64,000 nucleotides of DNA from Melastoma dodecandrum (taxonomy: Eukaryota; Streptophyta; Magnoliopsida; Myrtales; Melastomataceae), in NCBI GenBank assembly GCA_029817715.1, contig JARUPY010000539.1, forward strand, positions 4,377,501 through 4,441,500, written 5' to 3'. This document shows, piece after piece, positions 25,289 to 37,849 of this stretch. Below the pieces are notes generated by a model. It was not told where the DNA came from, searched no databases, and saw only the letters and a list, made by a program, of their open reading frames with translations. Positions within the stretch are counted from its first letter, which is position 1. Every line of letters starts with the position of its first letter. Both the position numbers and the translations under genes were made by a program.

Positions 25289-26692
25289 ACCTCAGAAAGG
25301 GAGCCGCGAAAGATCAAGATAGTTCCGCGGTCTCCCCGTCTCCGTCACGAAACGTTGAAGTCGGTATCAGAAGCGAAGGTATGCCAAGGATGGAATCGTG
25401 GATTTGTTCATCGGATGGGAGTTTAGTCTGATAAGATTATGATTATTACGACGATTAAAATTATTATTACGAGCATTATTTCTAATCCTTAGATTAAATT
25501 AAAAGTTCATTACGAATACGAGTAATAAAATGATTATAGAGTTTTGAAAATAACCAGGACTAACAAAAACAATATACAAGTTAATGCGACGTCGTACTGA
25601 AAATAGAGGCGCGCATCTTTTTGGTCGTGGCTAAACACAAAAAAGTTTTGAAAAATATTGCACTGCTCTCTTTTTTTTTAAGTTTTTTTTTTGAATTATT
25701 TAACAGCTGTTAAATTAAACAATTGGTATCAAATTATTTTGATTGCAATGCAAGTCATTCATAGAAAATTATCGACTTCTTTAATTCATATTGCAACCCC
25801 CGAAAACATTCTTCGTCACGAAATATGATCAGATAAAATAAAAATAAATAAAATCAATTGACTAAAAATAATTAGTTAAAAAAAGGTGAGATACAGTTGG
25901 TAACTGTTTGACTTTGTAGTTATTAAGACAAGATTTTGTCTTCACGTAATCATCGTATTATTTATCATATATAAAATAAAGTATCATCTCATAAAGTTAA
26001 TGAAAATTTTCGTATACATATTGATAGGAGTGATTGGTGGCGAGATTATAGGTGGGGAGGGATATTATTAGGTCAGCGGAGCCGTCAGTGTTCTGTCCCC
26101 CCTCCCCTTGGTGTTCACATTTCATAACCACATTACGGTGACGTAAGTGTGATGTCACCTGCGCCCAATAAATTTCTTTTCCTTCTCTATGAACTTAAAA
26201 CTGTAATTTTGGTTTCTAAGTGATGATTTCGACAAAAGAAAATTCAAAATTCATGCGATACAATTTTGAATTCATAATTTTTAGAAAAAACTTTGAATAA
26301 GCTCACGCTCCCCGATACACGATGATGTAAAGGCATTGCCTAATATAACGGGGAGACGCCCCTCAAAATCATAAAAGGTATTTGAAATTTATAATACGAT
26401 TTTTTAAGGAGCGGACTGTCACGATCATAAGAAAACTGAGTTGTGTTTTTTTAAATTCTGCTATGTTATTTTTGCATATGTGTCTCAAATCAAATTTCAC
26501 GTTTTCATTAGTTAAATATCATCGTAGTAATGCAGGAGTTCCTCTTCTTGATGAACTCGTGAAGGGAGAGGGAAGGGGAGGATTCAAAGGAATCACAGTG
26601 AGAAGGGGGAAAATTAAATTATTACGGAAATGACGATGGCCAGAAAAGACGGGAGCGATGGGAAAAAGCCATGTGTTCTTCCCGGAAGCGGA
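25289..26692. other. Intergenic AT-rich region
   Basis: Holds the 3' end of the VQ gene transcript and then AT-rich DNA without coding signal. An 83-codon open frame at 26382-26633 lacks any recognisable motif and is not called. A short palindrome with bZIP-type cores is listed separately. Confidence 0.5.
26137..26159. promoter_or_regulatory. Palindromic bZIP-type site pair
   Basis: The sequence starts GGTGACGTAAG and ends GATGTCACC, forming an imperfect inverted repeat of two TGAC(G/A)T-type cores 3 bases apart. Such cores bind TGA/bZIP factors in plants. No gene start lies close by, so any role is speculative. Confidence 0.25.
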
Positions 26693-27568
26693 TAACGTCC
26701 CAAGGTGGTGGGACGTCTTTTGTATTAATTTTGTCCCTTTTTAGTATATTATATAGATAAAATTAATATAATTTATAATTATTACAATGCTACTAATTTT
26801 AATTAATACAATATCCAAACATAGTACATTATACTAATTTTTTATTAGTACAGTTGTAATAATTACAATTATATTAATCGGTATAAAACTTTTATTGTTT
26901 AATTTAGTACAATATATAAACGTGTATTAGCACAACGTTTATACATTGTACTAATTTTTCATTAGTATAATTGTAGTAATTACAATTGTATTAATCGGTA
27001 TAAAACTTTTATTGTTCTAATTAGTACAATTTGGGGGATGTCCCGCCCAATTGTACTAATTTCGACCCCTTTTTAGTATATTGTACAAACGAAATTAGTA
27101 CAGTTTGTAATTACTACAATTATACAAATTAGTAGAATGTACAAACCATGTACTAGTACATGGTTTGTACATTATACTAATTTTTTCATTAATACAATTG
27201 TAGTAATTACAACCGTACTAATCGGTACAAAACTTTTACCGTTCAATTTAATATAATGTACAAATGTTGTACTAGTACGTGTTTCTACATTGTACTAATT
27301 TTTCATTAGTATAATTATAGTTTTTACAAATTGTACTAATTTTTTTTGTTCAATGTACTAAAAAATGGTCGAAATTAGTACAAATGGGGCCCCCCAATTT
27401 GTACTAATTAGAATAGTAAAATTTTTGTATCGATTTGTACAGTTGTAATTACTATAATTGTACTAATTTTTTATTAGTATAATTATAGCAATTACAAACT
27501 GTACTAATTTCGTTTGTATAATGTGCCGAAATTAGTATAAAGGGGGGACGTCCACCCTTGGGACGTTA
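26693..27568. mobile_element. AT-rich fold-back (MITE-like) element, about 0.88 kb
   Basis: The ends are inverted copies: TAACGTCCCAAGG on the left and CCTTGGGACGTTA on the right, followed inward by imperfectly complementary AT-rich arms. The interior is built from repeated and inverted short units such as ttagtacaattgtagtaatt and gtactaat. A TA dinucleotide at both edges could be the target-site duplication, which would suit a Tc1/mariner- or Harbinger-type non-autonomous element. No coding capacity is present. Superfamily is inference. Confidence 0.6.
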
Positions 27569-28212
27569 GCCGCGTCCTTTCTTCCCACTGTCATGGGTGC
27601 GGGAACTTTAGACTACACCTGCTTCCCGCATGAGATACGAGGTTTTGGGTTTGACATTTTAAAAATCCTTCAGTGTCGACAGCTTCTCTTTTATGCCTCA
27701 TTAAATGCTTTATCTCTTAGAAGACAAGAAGAGTAAGACTCTGTTGAAATATCATGAAAGGAAGATAGTTCATGTTGTCTGAAAATTACTTTGGCGGAGA
27801 ACAAAGCATTAGGAAGGAAGTAGGTGCAATGAAAGGGAGGACTCGCAAGAGCTGAATGGAGATATTATTTGTTGCGAGGGGAAGAGAAAGGCAAAGCGGG
27901 TCTTGTCCGATTCATTCGGTGTTCTTAATTTGTCCACATATTCGACTTGTCTCCCGTTGGTCATGACTTCAGATGTTCGACCCTGTGAATAATTACGAGA
28001 AGAAGAAAAGTTGTATCAAAACCCCCATAATTTAATGCAAACAGACGTAAATCCAAACGTCTACAAGTTTTGAATATGCATTTTTTTTTTTTGTTCAAGG
28101 AATGTCTGCTTTTAAAGAAAACACGCTCTCAGAAGACATGTAGATAGTCTTGATGATGACATTGTCGAATAACATTGGAGAGATAACATATTTGGATCTT
28201 GATGCGTCAACA
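27569..28212. other. Intergenic spacer
   Basis: No coding frame, RNA gene or strong repeat is recognised. It contains a poly-T run near 28080. Confidence 0.4.
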
Positions 28213-28588
28213 ATATAACTAAACCTATCAAACGGCCGGTCGTAATACTTCATCCGGCAATCCATCAGTCGAATTACGCCCCCCCATCGGAGGCCGCACT
28301 GTCATACACGGACCTGTCTGATATGTGCAGGCAAATCCTGCAATCTTCTCTTGAAACTGCCCCACGCGCAAAAGCGATACTACCCACAATTCTGGCAGAT
28401 GTGTAGTAGCCATAGCCTCTTCGCGACGTCTGCTGCATAACCCAAGGAAGTATGAGATCAAGAGCAAACTGGTAATTGCTTACTGGATCAACATTGGCTG
28501 GAGAACATGTGTGCCCCAGATAGCGGATGTTCGGTATGGCCATCACACACCCGTTCTCACCAAGCCAAATCAGGAAACTCGTGACCAT
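28213..28588 (-). pseudogene. Gnk2/DUF26 antifungal-type protein remnant
   Basis: From the ATG at 28588, a hydrophobic N-terminal stretch that could be a signal peptide is followed by HTCSPANVDPVSNYQ, LPWVMQQTS and GYGYYTSA, then SREDCRICLH. After a frame change near 28274 the sequence continues with LMDCRMKYYDRPF in another frame. The spacing of CxxC and the DCRMKY end is that of ginkbilobin-like Gnk2/DUF26 domains (secreted, cysteine-rich, some antifungal). The first cysteine of the C-x8-C-x2-C motif and the cysteine after VYD are missing, and the frameshift breaks the domain, so it is called a pseudogene. Family assignment is moderate. Confidence 0.45.
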
Positions 28589-31500
28589 GATCTGAAAGGT
28601 TGCATCCATCGATCGGCCTTGTAAGGGATTTATCTCGGAAATGTGATATGTGCTCCTCGTTCTGTCAAATCTTGCCCCAATTGAAATACCAGCCCAGACA
28701 ACCATTTATATAATATGTATACGCCTATCCTTTGATTCTTTGGACGGCCACATTCAACAAAACCGGGTCGGATTCCGGCCGTTCTAGAGTAACTTTGGCG
28801 AAAGAAACAATAGCTCCAACCACTTCAAAATGGTTGCTCCTGCTCAATAGAATAACCTGAAAGTATAAGGAAGTCTGCCAAAATAAATCTTACGCAAATT
28901 CCAAAATTACCATTAAAAGAACTTCTAAAATGGAGCAAACTCAAAACTTACCTTTCATTGAAGATTAACCAAATAAAACTTGGCTGTTACACAGCATCAA
29001 ATGACTTCCTCTTATATTGCATTCAAGATGAGACATAGTTGTTTATCTTAGAGATTGATTAGTCAGATGTATGCTGGGCACCGGATGTTAAGGATCGCCG
29101 TGCTCCACTAAAAAAAGCGAGTCCAAGTCTGATGTCTTGATCGATTGCTATCACTTGATCCGTTCCCATTTTGCCATGTTCTTGTTGAAATTCAAGATAG
29201 ATAAATTTGTGATTTTGGAATTGAATTTGTAATTGCCAATGAATTTGACTTTGGACGCTTACGTTGTTTTAGGATTTATTTTCTTTAAATTATTGCTGTA
29301 ATTTTGTTTTATTCAGAATTAGAGTATCTATTTTTATTTCTTACAAATATATTAAACAGTGTTCAATTTTTTGTACATTCGAAAAATTGTCGTGAATGGG
29401 GACTTCACCGTACATATCACTATTATGCATTATTTCTTTCATAAGAAATACAGGTTTCGGAATTTATGCTCAAGATAGCTGAACATGATGAAGGGTGGGG
29501 GGGGCAGGGGGGAGAATAATCATTTTCATTTTCCGATTTCAGTGTAATCAAATTATGAGGACCTTTTCCCTTTTTATGTTCTACTTTTTTAAAGATCAAG
29601 TGAGGGAGGGAGAGATTTGGGTGATGATGAATAGAATCCAGGCCGATTTTCATTTTGGGTGATTGGGTTGGTAGGTGTCACGAAAAATGAATGGGGAAAG
29701 AAAGTACTACCAATGCTATATGGGGCTGCCTGTGGTAGCAATTATATGAATTAGTCCAATTCCCTACAATTTGATCATCTCATCATCATCTTCTTCTTTT
29801 TCATAGCCTTGTAATAATTGCCATTGGACATGGATATTGATTGCATCATGGCATGTTCCCCTAACACCTCATAAAACTATTGGGGGCATGTGTTTGTTAT
29901 CTGTACCTAAGATTGCGCATGTATTAATTACTGTTCTAATAATGCCTTGGCAAAAATGACATGGTTCAGACTTATATATAATCCACTACAAAGTGATGGG
30001 AATCGGTAGCGTATGAATCCAGTCGCACCCACTAGGTTTAGGTGCTGCTAATGAAGGCTGCACACGTGTCAAATTATGCATGAGGAGTAGGGGAATAACG
30101 TATTGGTCAGAGTTACGCTTATGTATTAAAGATATAGATTAGCCTCCATCAATTTGTTAACACGTTATGTAGATACGTTGAAAAATCTGTTATTGGTTTA
30201 CCTAGTAAGAAGCTCCCGTACCTTTATCGGCATTGCCATGGGGCTTAGGGTTTAAGATTTTCATGGCGAAACAGGGGACTGATCCATTGATGACTTTGAG
30301 AGAATGCCATCGGCATATGTTCGTTCGCAAAGGCAGCGTCCCAGGAGCCCTTTTGGATACTTGTCTTTCACGAGCATCCCCGTGGCAGATCTGAAAAGAC
30401 TGTGTTCCGATGTACCGGGTAGACAAGCTCCATCGAGATTCCACACGGCCGTCTCGTTGACACTCACGGGGATGACATATTTCATTGCGATGGAACGAGG
30501 ACTTATAAGCATAAACAACTGGAGTGGTTAATAATGCCAAAACTTAATCGTCGTGTCCATACACTAATCTCAGGTTCAATCGCAATTTCAATTTCATTAG
30601 AGTACACCAACCAAACATGGTTGCTTGGAACTCGGTCGAATTCTTTTCACCGCTCCAACCCCAGTCGAATGGCCTAAATATGTCCTCAACGGAACACCCC
30701 AGTGATAAGTGTGTTGAACATTTACCTAAAGATTTCGGGTTCGAATCTCGATAATTACCCCCCAACGTAACTTGTCAGGCCCTAATCTTGACGTAGGGAC
30801 CTCCTTATAATCTCCTCTTGTAGGGACGCCTGTTCTTCCACGGGCCTCTACATGGTATTCTCGACGAGTGCACCAAGTATGTAAATAAGTCCGAGAGGCT
30901 TTAACTTGTCTATTTTTGTAGATCCTTTATGTTTAATGGCTTCTCCTTTACCTCCGTCCATGATTGACAGTGCCACAAGTGTTGATGTGGAGGATCACCT
31001 TTTACAGACTTGCTACTACTAAAATGGGTATAATGGTTGGGACTTCCTCTCAAGTAAGTTGAATCATTCCTAATTGGCAGTGTTTTCTCACTGTTGATCC
31101 TTTGGGAATCCCGAAAGCTAAAATGATTTGTTAAAGCCATCCTCATTCTTTTAGCAGTGGGCTGGAGTTCCCCAACATGTTGAAAATATCCAGGAGAAAG
31201 ATGTCCCCAACGTTTTTAGTTCTGTTCTTTCTTATGCCATCTAAATGTTGCATCGCAGCAGCGCCCTGCTCTCATACCATTCCATGCTCTGGAATTGAGG
31301 CTTATTGATGGGGAGGGTAACTGGGAATTGCGACACATAGAACAGCAATGAGTCTCATCAAGCCTTCTTTTTGCCCGGGAGGATGAGTTGCTTTCATCAC
31401 TGTACAGTGGAGTAAACTGATTGGAAGAATCAATCCTCTGCGTCATTAATACTACTCGGGTTATTGGCATCCAGCTAGAACAAGGGCCATAATCAAGGTA

Positions 31501-32008
31501 ACAATCCATTGTTAATCCATTGGAATTGTAAAGTCATGCAATCCTTGTGTGTTTTACGACAGCTCTGGCACCAAGCAAACATTTGCTTGCATCGACAAGG
31601 CACACTCACCTCGAAGTACGCCTATCAAAACTTGTTGCAGGGAATCAATTGAATAATGAACGCATAGTGCTTACTCGGGATAATAGCGAGGCAGCCATGA
31701 ATCAGAGATTGCTGCCACATTTGATGTTGTAAAAATGTTGGTTTTCTTCTCGTCTATCGTGATTGTCGTGACCTCGATGGACGCCAACGGTGAGATGCTA
31801 AATAAATGCCCATTTGTGCTAAAGATTTCTACTCAAGAGTTATGAAATAGAATCATATTATTATGCTCAGGTGCAATTCAGAAAAAGTGTCCTAGTCCAA
31901 GCTCATAACGCTAGTGTGTTTCTTTCTGCAATGAAAGTCGAAGTTGTACCGGATAAACTCTGTCAGTATCACTGAATATTGCCTTGTTACAGCAGGCTCT
32001 GGGTTGAA
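28589..32008. other. Long gene-poor interval
   Basis: Several frames of 70-110 codons occur (for example minus 30202-30540 and 31216-31509), but none shows a motif I recognise. A possible SINE is listed at 30695-30900. The last part should contain the annexin 3' untranslated region. Confidence 0.4.
30695..30900 (+). repeat. SINE-like element
   Basis: CCCCAGTGATAAGTGTGTTG resembles an A box, and GGGTTCGAATCTCG about 35 bases later matches the polymerase III B-box consensus GGTTCGANTC closely. No tRNA cloverleaf can be drawn, so a tRNA-derived SINE is the likelier explanation. The 3' boundary is uncertain. Confidence 0.4.
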
Positions 32009-33459
32009 TCAAGCATCCTCCTCGCCAAGTAAAGCCAGCAACATTTTCCTGTAGTCGCCGGACGTGTCGCCGGCAATGGCATGGTCAAGAGGCTTGCTGT
32101 TGCGCTTATGATACTGTTCCTTGATCTGAATCATGTCGATCTCTGCTCGAGTGACAACCACTCTGGTTAGAGCAGATTTGTCTGTCCCCAACTTGACAAT
32201 AGCGAGACGCAACACCTTCTCAAAGTGCTTCACGGGGACAGTCAAGCACTTGATTGTTGCTCGTACGAGCTTGAGGTACTCATCATTCGGATCAGCCTTG
32301 AGGTCCTGGCACAAAACATGCAATCTGTCATGGGATGCCGTGGCAGAAGAAAAGGATGAAAATTATGCCGCACCTTGTTGATGGGCTGGCCAAACTCGTC
32401 ATTGTAATGATTAAGCGTCGCGTTGAGCTGTGCTTTGCTGCGAGTTGTAATTATTCGGATGAACTCCTCGTCATTGTAAGCCTTCTCAGAAATCTTCTCA
32501 TGGAGTATCTTGGCCTCGGATTTGGCCTGTGTTGTGTTCACCTCAGGCCCCTCATAACGGAATGAGCTCACGAGAGGAACCAAAAGCTGTGATGTGAGCA
32601 ATTTTCAATAACTACATAGATGGAGCTTATTGCAATCACGGTGAGAACCATGGTTTACTACCTTGCGGAAATCACCAGCTGTATGAGCTGCAACATCTTC
32701 CTCGAGCGACTTCTTGTACCGAGCATGGTAGGCCTGCCTAATGGCGAACAGCTCAAGGGAGGATCTGGTGCAGACTATCTCCGTGAGGATACAGTTGTTC
32801 GATGTGAACCTCTTCGTAGCCTCGCAGGCGAGGTATGCATCGCGCTCGGCAGGATCGAGCGTCCACAACAGCACACATCTCTGCGAAAATTCAAGATTGA
32901 CGGACACAAGATCAGGAAGACCCTGTCTGTTCTCACCGCCAACGACCTGTAAAAGTTTGTACCTCGAAATCGCTAGTCAGTTCCTTGTTGAGATCTTTGA
33001 GTAGATCCTCCCCATACGCGTCAGCATAAGCCTGCCGGATCGATCTCCGTTGCGCGGCATTCCGATGTGCCAGTATGGATATGATCAGATCCTCGTTCGT
33101 TCCCCATCCTGCATGCCGATTTCCGACACTGTTTAATTCGACATGCTGTAGGAGAAATCTACCATTCTCTATCACTGTCTTAACATTCTCTAACACACGG
33201 ATATCATTAAGAAAAAAACAGCTTTCCACTTGGAATGAACCGTCAGAAAAGACTGAAACAAGATCCTGCGACGGATCAATGATCGACGGTGTCCCGATCA
33301 GATCAAAAAGCCTGTCTAAGATCAGCAACGTCTAAGCACATATCAGATCTAGAGCATCCAACAGAAACATAAGCGGGGAGAACCTGCGAAAGCCTTGCGG
33401 AGCTCGTCGGCATCCTCGGCCGGAGATGGGACAACGGTTGGCACGGTGACTGTTGCCAT
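32009..33459 (-). CDS. Annexin (D2/RJ4-like)
   Basis: Calcium-dependent phospholipid-binding protein of the cytosol and membrane surfaces. Exons by eye are 33459-33384, 33108-32963, 32880-32662, 32586-32374 and 32305-32009, giving 316 residues, the usual plant annexin length, with phases that match. Four annexin repeats are visible. Repeat 1 carries the type II calcium site start GWGTNED, and repeat 4 has [17 protein letters not shown]. The C-terminus [20 protein letters not shown] is typical of plant annexins. The start ATG at 33459 opens [20 protein letters not shown], the standard N-terminus. Repeats 2 and 3 lack a canonical GxGT, as is common in plants. No lesion is seen; the gene is probably functional. 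Confidence 0.93.
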
Positions 33460-34229
33460 TCGCCTTCACAAGAACGATGATGTCTGTGTGGCAGTGATGT
33501 GCGAAACGCAGGGCATTTTTATTACATCAACAGATAATAGCGAAAACGTTTTTAAATCGAATCGCCCTTAAATTCTTTGTTTGGTTTTTCCACTTTTTTA
33601 GTTACGCAGATCGTGCCGGAGTTTGTGGAGGTAATTGAATAATGGATTATATTGTCGATAATTAGATTAAAAATAAAAAATTCAGAAATTTCTTTATCCA
33701 TATAATAATCATAAGACGCCGTCATTACAAATACATGAAATTTAGGAAACATAATAATATCATTTGTTTTCATGAAATGTGTGTGATTATTTTTTTAATA
33801 TCCCTTAGCTTATTAAGGAAAAAAATTAATGTTACACGAGAAAAACAAGTTGGCACTGAAAATGTGATCAATTACTAAATTAGTCTGAGTTTATTTTTCT
33901 TTTAATTTCAGTAAAATATAAGTAACTAAGCTCATCTGATGAGCTTCCCTCCCAGTTGTAGTTGTGTTATTTATTCGTCATCGTCGTTGTTGGTTTTGTG
34001 ACGTTGACTTTGAAACGAACCTTGCTGACAAGAAAAGCAAAGTAAAAACGAAAAAGGGCCGACCGAGAAATTTACAAGAAAAGGGAGGACGAAGAGAGTT
34101 GTCATCTTTATCCACAAATCATCGTGGATAATGCCGATGTTGATGCATTTTTAAGGGAAACGCAGATGATGATTCGTGCAAAGGCGGAGGCTTTCGTTTG
34201 TTTGTCTCTGGTTTGATGATTTTTTAGGG
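33460..34229. other. Intergenic region between divergent annexin and TLDc genes
   Basis: The annexin gene points left and the TLDc gene points right, so this 770-base AT-rich interval must contain both promoters. No clear TATA element could be assigned to either. A 73-codon minus-strand frame at 33552-33773 is not supported as a gene. Confidence 0.5.
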
Positions 34230-36900
34230 ATGGGAAGGTCTTTGAGGAGTAAAGCGGTGAACTTGGTGACCGACCTCACCACCGTCATCCTCAACCCTCT
34301 CTCCGACAAACCCGCTTCTTCCTCTTCACCTGTAATTAATCGATCCCCCCCCTCGCAAAGCCCCATTTTTTCTGGGTCTTTTTTTCATTGATGCAGCTGC
34401 TGATTGGTGATTGATGATGGGTTATGGGTTTTCTGGGTATTTCTGTTCTTTGCTGGCTCTGGTGCCTGCGGTTAAGGGAAGTGATGAACTCTGGGTTTTC
34501 TTTATATTTCTTAATTTTTGGATAGTCTTGAGGTTTTCTTGCTCCTTTGAGCTGTGGGGTTATCTTTTTCTCTCTCGTTGTTTGGTGTCTATGGTGGTTG
34601 CTTTTTGGCATTTCTGTATTGGTATGTTATGGACCGTAGGTTTTCAGGGAGTGATGGTTTCTGGGGCATTTGGAGTGTCGAGATTTGTGGCCTGTTTGGA
34701 TTGGCATTTGATTGATTATGGATATCCTAATTCTGTTCTGCTTAGCTTTTGCCTGCGGCTCTGTTCTTGTGGCTGAATGGGGTATTCTTCAATGCAGCCA
34801 GGGTTCATGCCTTTGATTGCAAATTGCTGTTGTTATGCTGTTTTTGGAATGTCTTCAATTTCAATTTATTGGTTTCCGGAGTTCTTCTATTTCATTTCCT
34901 TAAACTTGTCAAGTTTCCAATATCGGTGGGAAGATGCAGTTAGTTCATAAAATTGAGCTTAATGACGCCACAAGGTTCATGCTTTTGTGCCAAAGGTCGT
35001 GATTTTCGTAACTTAAGGAATCAATAGAATCAGTGAATAGCTTTTACGCATGATGTCCAGGTTGTCTTCTTAGGAATAATTGTAGTTACTTTTTACTCAG
35101 TAATATATGAGTCGATTGGAACTTCAGCTTTATGCTGTTTCCTCATGATTTTGTTTCTTCCAAAGGGCGACAACTATGAAAACAACTCAAAAGGAAGCCC
35201 ACTGGAGTCCATCAAAGAGTACTTGGGAAATCCGGTAGATGAGCCTGATACGTCTTCTTTTACCGCATTTCTGTACTCTTTGTTGTCATCCTCCGATGCA
35301 AAAGGAAACTCCAAAGTAGAAGGGCATCATGATGAACATCCACCTGAAGCTGAAACATCGCCTGACACGACGGTAAAAGAAGCATCCACTGCATCTAGGA
35401 AAGATGGTAACAGTAACAACAAGAGAAGTATATTATCTAGAGGAAGACAATCGCTGGGTAGAGCTTTTCACCATGCTGCAAAAATTGTTGGGTATAAAAG
35501 TACAGAACGGAAGAGTGATGATTCTAATGTAAAGAATGGCGATGGAGACGTTGCGTTGGACGATGATACTGGAGTGGAGACGAGCAATGCAGAAAGCTTT
35601 TCCAAAGCTGTGATCCCACATGGTGTTCCGCAAACTTCTGAGCCTTCACTACTGCTCTCAGACAAGACCCAGAGTGCTCTCTATGCATCCCTTCCAGCAG
35701 TTGTTCAGGGAAGAAAGTGGCTATTGCTCTACAGGTAAGAGTCTCTCCTCCTAGTATCATCTAGTTGAACATGTTTATTTCCCTCATGGAGTAGGAAAAA
35801 CTTAGAAAGTCTAAGCAATTTTAATGCTGATACTTCCAGTACATGGAGGCATGGCATATCACTATCCACTTTGTATAGGCGAAGCTTTCTTTGGCCTGGC
35901 CTGAGCTTGCTGGTAAGATGAATTTTATTACTTTTTAATGTTGTTTTTACCTTCAGACACGATCCTCTGCCTTGTTTTGTTATTGTCCTTCGCAAATATC
36001 TCTCCTGCTATGAATTTGTTACTGTGTAGGTTGTTGGTGACCGCAAAGATGTAGTTTTTGGCGGCTTGGTTGAGGCACCTTTGAGACCAACAAACAAGAA
36101 GAAGTACCAGGTAGGGGTCTTCAAAGAAACCGGTTTTTCCTGTTTGGCAAACAAATCACGAACATGTACAGCTTATGTTAGTAACTTTGCAGGGAACAAA
36201 TAATACTTTCGTCTTCACAAATATATCTGGTCATCCTGCAATATTTCGTCCCACAGGTACTAATTTTAGACTCTCACCAGCAACGACATTAATATTATAA
36301 CTAAAAAGTGTTGCTAGGAGTTATTTCTTGTGCGAGTGAGATTATTTTTGTGTATGGTGATCTGAATTAATTTATCCCATTTTCCAAACAACCTGGATTT
36401 CGTGCTCCACTAATACTGTGTAGGCAATGTTGATGATGTGTCGCTGTAATGGATATGGATTTTATGAAGGGTGACTTTTGCCACTCACAGGTGCAAATCG
36501 TTACTATACCTTGTGTTCAACCGAGCATCTTGCAATCGGAGGGGGTGGTCATTTTGCCCTCTATTTAGACGGTGACCTGTAAGAATCCTTCTCTCCATCC
36601 TATTCTTCAATTCTATACCATTTGACAGTATCCAACTTGTTTTGTTGCCCAAGACTGAGTGGATCAAGTTCGGAATCAGAGACTTATGGGAACCCTTGTT
36701 TGTCCCATTCCGAGAACTTTGAAGTGAAGGAAGTTGAGGTACACCCACTCGTATCGCCCTAAGAATACTCACGACTGTTGCATCAATAACTCACCAGTTT
36801 CTTTCCGATTTCCCAGTTGTGGGGGTTTGTGTACGCATCCAAGTACGACGAGATACTCTCTCAAAGTCGAACGGAAGCCCCCGGGATTTGCCGATGGTAA
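34230..36900 (+). CDS. TLDc-domain protein (OXR1-like)
   Basis: Member of the TLDc family, implicated in oxidative-stress resistance and V-ATPase interaction in eukaryotes. Eight exons by eye: 34230-34331, 35166-35734, 35842-35914, 36030-36110, 36193-36256, 36491-36578, 36654-36738 and 36817-36900, coding 381 residues with consistent phases. The N-terminal half is acidic and Ser-rich with little order predicted. The TLDc domain starts about residue 195 with SLLLSDKTQSALYASLP and includes KWLLLY, FGGLVEAPL, NTFVFTN, HLAIGGGGHFALYLD and VELWGFVYASKYDE. The first exon codes MGRSLRSKAVNLVTDLTTVI; the long first intron (about 830 bases) contains a chance open frame. Neighbouring genes give no functional clue. 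Confidence 0.85.
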
Positions 36901-37849
36901 AACTTTTCTTACTGGGGTGGGTTCATATTGTACATATTGAGAGGCTTCCTGCTTTTCAATTGTCACTTTGCTACGGTTTTAACACCGTTAAAGGCAGTCT
37001 TGTAAATAGTCCTACTTTCTTCTCTCAAGCTAGTATCGACGCCATTTTACGTCCTATGGTTTTGACTTGTTCTTGTCATTTTCATCCTAATCTATGAAGT
37101 TTGAGTTTCATCGGTAGTTATATGTAGCGGAAAAGCAACTATCGTCCTGTAGGGAAACCTCAATAATCACATTGCAACACAACAGTGTGATTGTTGGACT
37201 TGTTGATTCTTCTTGCTTCGAAAGGAGCTGCTGGTCTGCGTTGCCGTGTGTTGAAGTTATCTTGGTATCAAGGGGCGATGACAGTTAACTAAATTGTGTT
37301 CAATTTGCGAGTCCTGGGAGAATAAATCCCTGATTGAAGAGTCATTAGCTTTCTAGGCGAATATCGAGGTTATAACCAACACAATTTCCAGAATTCCATG
37401 CACCGTTTTCTCCGTCATTCTGTGATGCGTAATCCGTAACAACAATGACAGGATTGCGTTGAGATTCAGATATGCGACACATCCCACACGATTACAAATC
37501 ATCATCACCTTTATCACTCCACTAGGTTTGCATTTGATGATTCTTGCAGGGAGGAAAATGAATGAAGTGATTTCCATATACATATACACAACGTCCGAGG
37601 GTAAGAGGGAAGATAACTGCAACAGTTTTGCCATTGGCGTAGCACAAGCTCGTCTTCCTTGGCAATCAGTCTGTCAGCATCATCTTGAATTCATGTATGA
37701 CACCACTTTCAAGGTTCATTCCCATGGCTTCACCTCACCGGTTCCCTTTCCTTTCTTTTAGTTTATGATTGTTGTTTGTACTTCGATCAATGTCCAGCTT
37801 GGATTCAGGTAGCGTATGATTGGACGGATCATCCTGGCCCTATTTCAGG

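Noticed and set aside
30202..30540. Minus-strand frames of 85 and 112 codons
   Set aside because: Two overlapping frames compete, neither has a recognisable motif, and there are no supporting splice or promoter signals.
30695..30770. Candidate tRNA gene
   Set aside because: A good B box is present, but no acceptor, D or anticodon stems can be formed at the right spacing; called SINE-like instead.
34411..34943. Open frames of 121 and 64 codons downstream of the first TLDc exon
   Set aside because: They lie in the T-rich first intron, and their Phe/Leu/Cys-rich translation reflects intron composition. Splice sites at 34331 and 35166 give the conserved protein.
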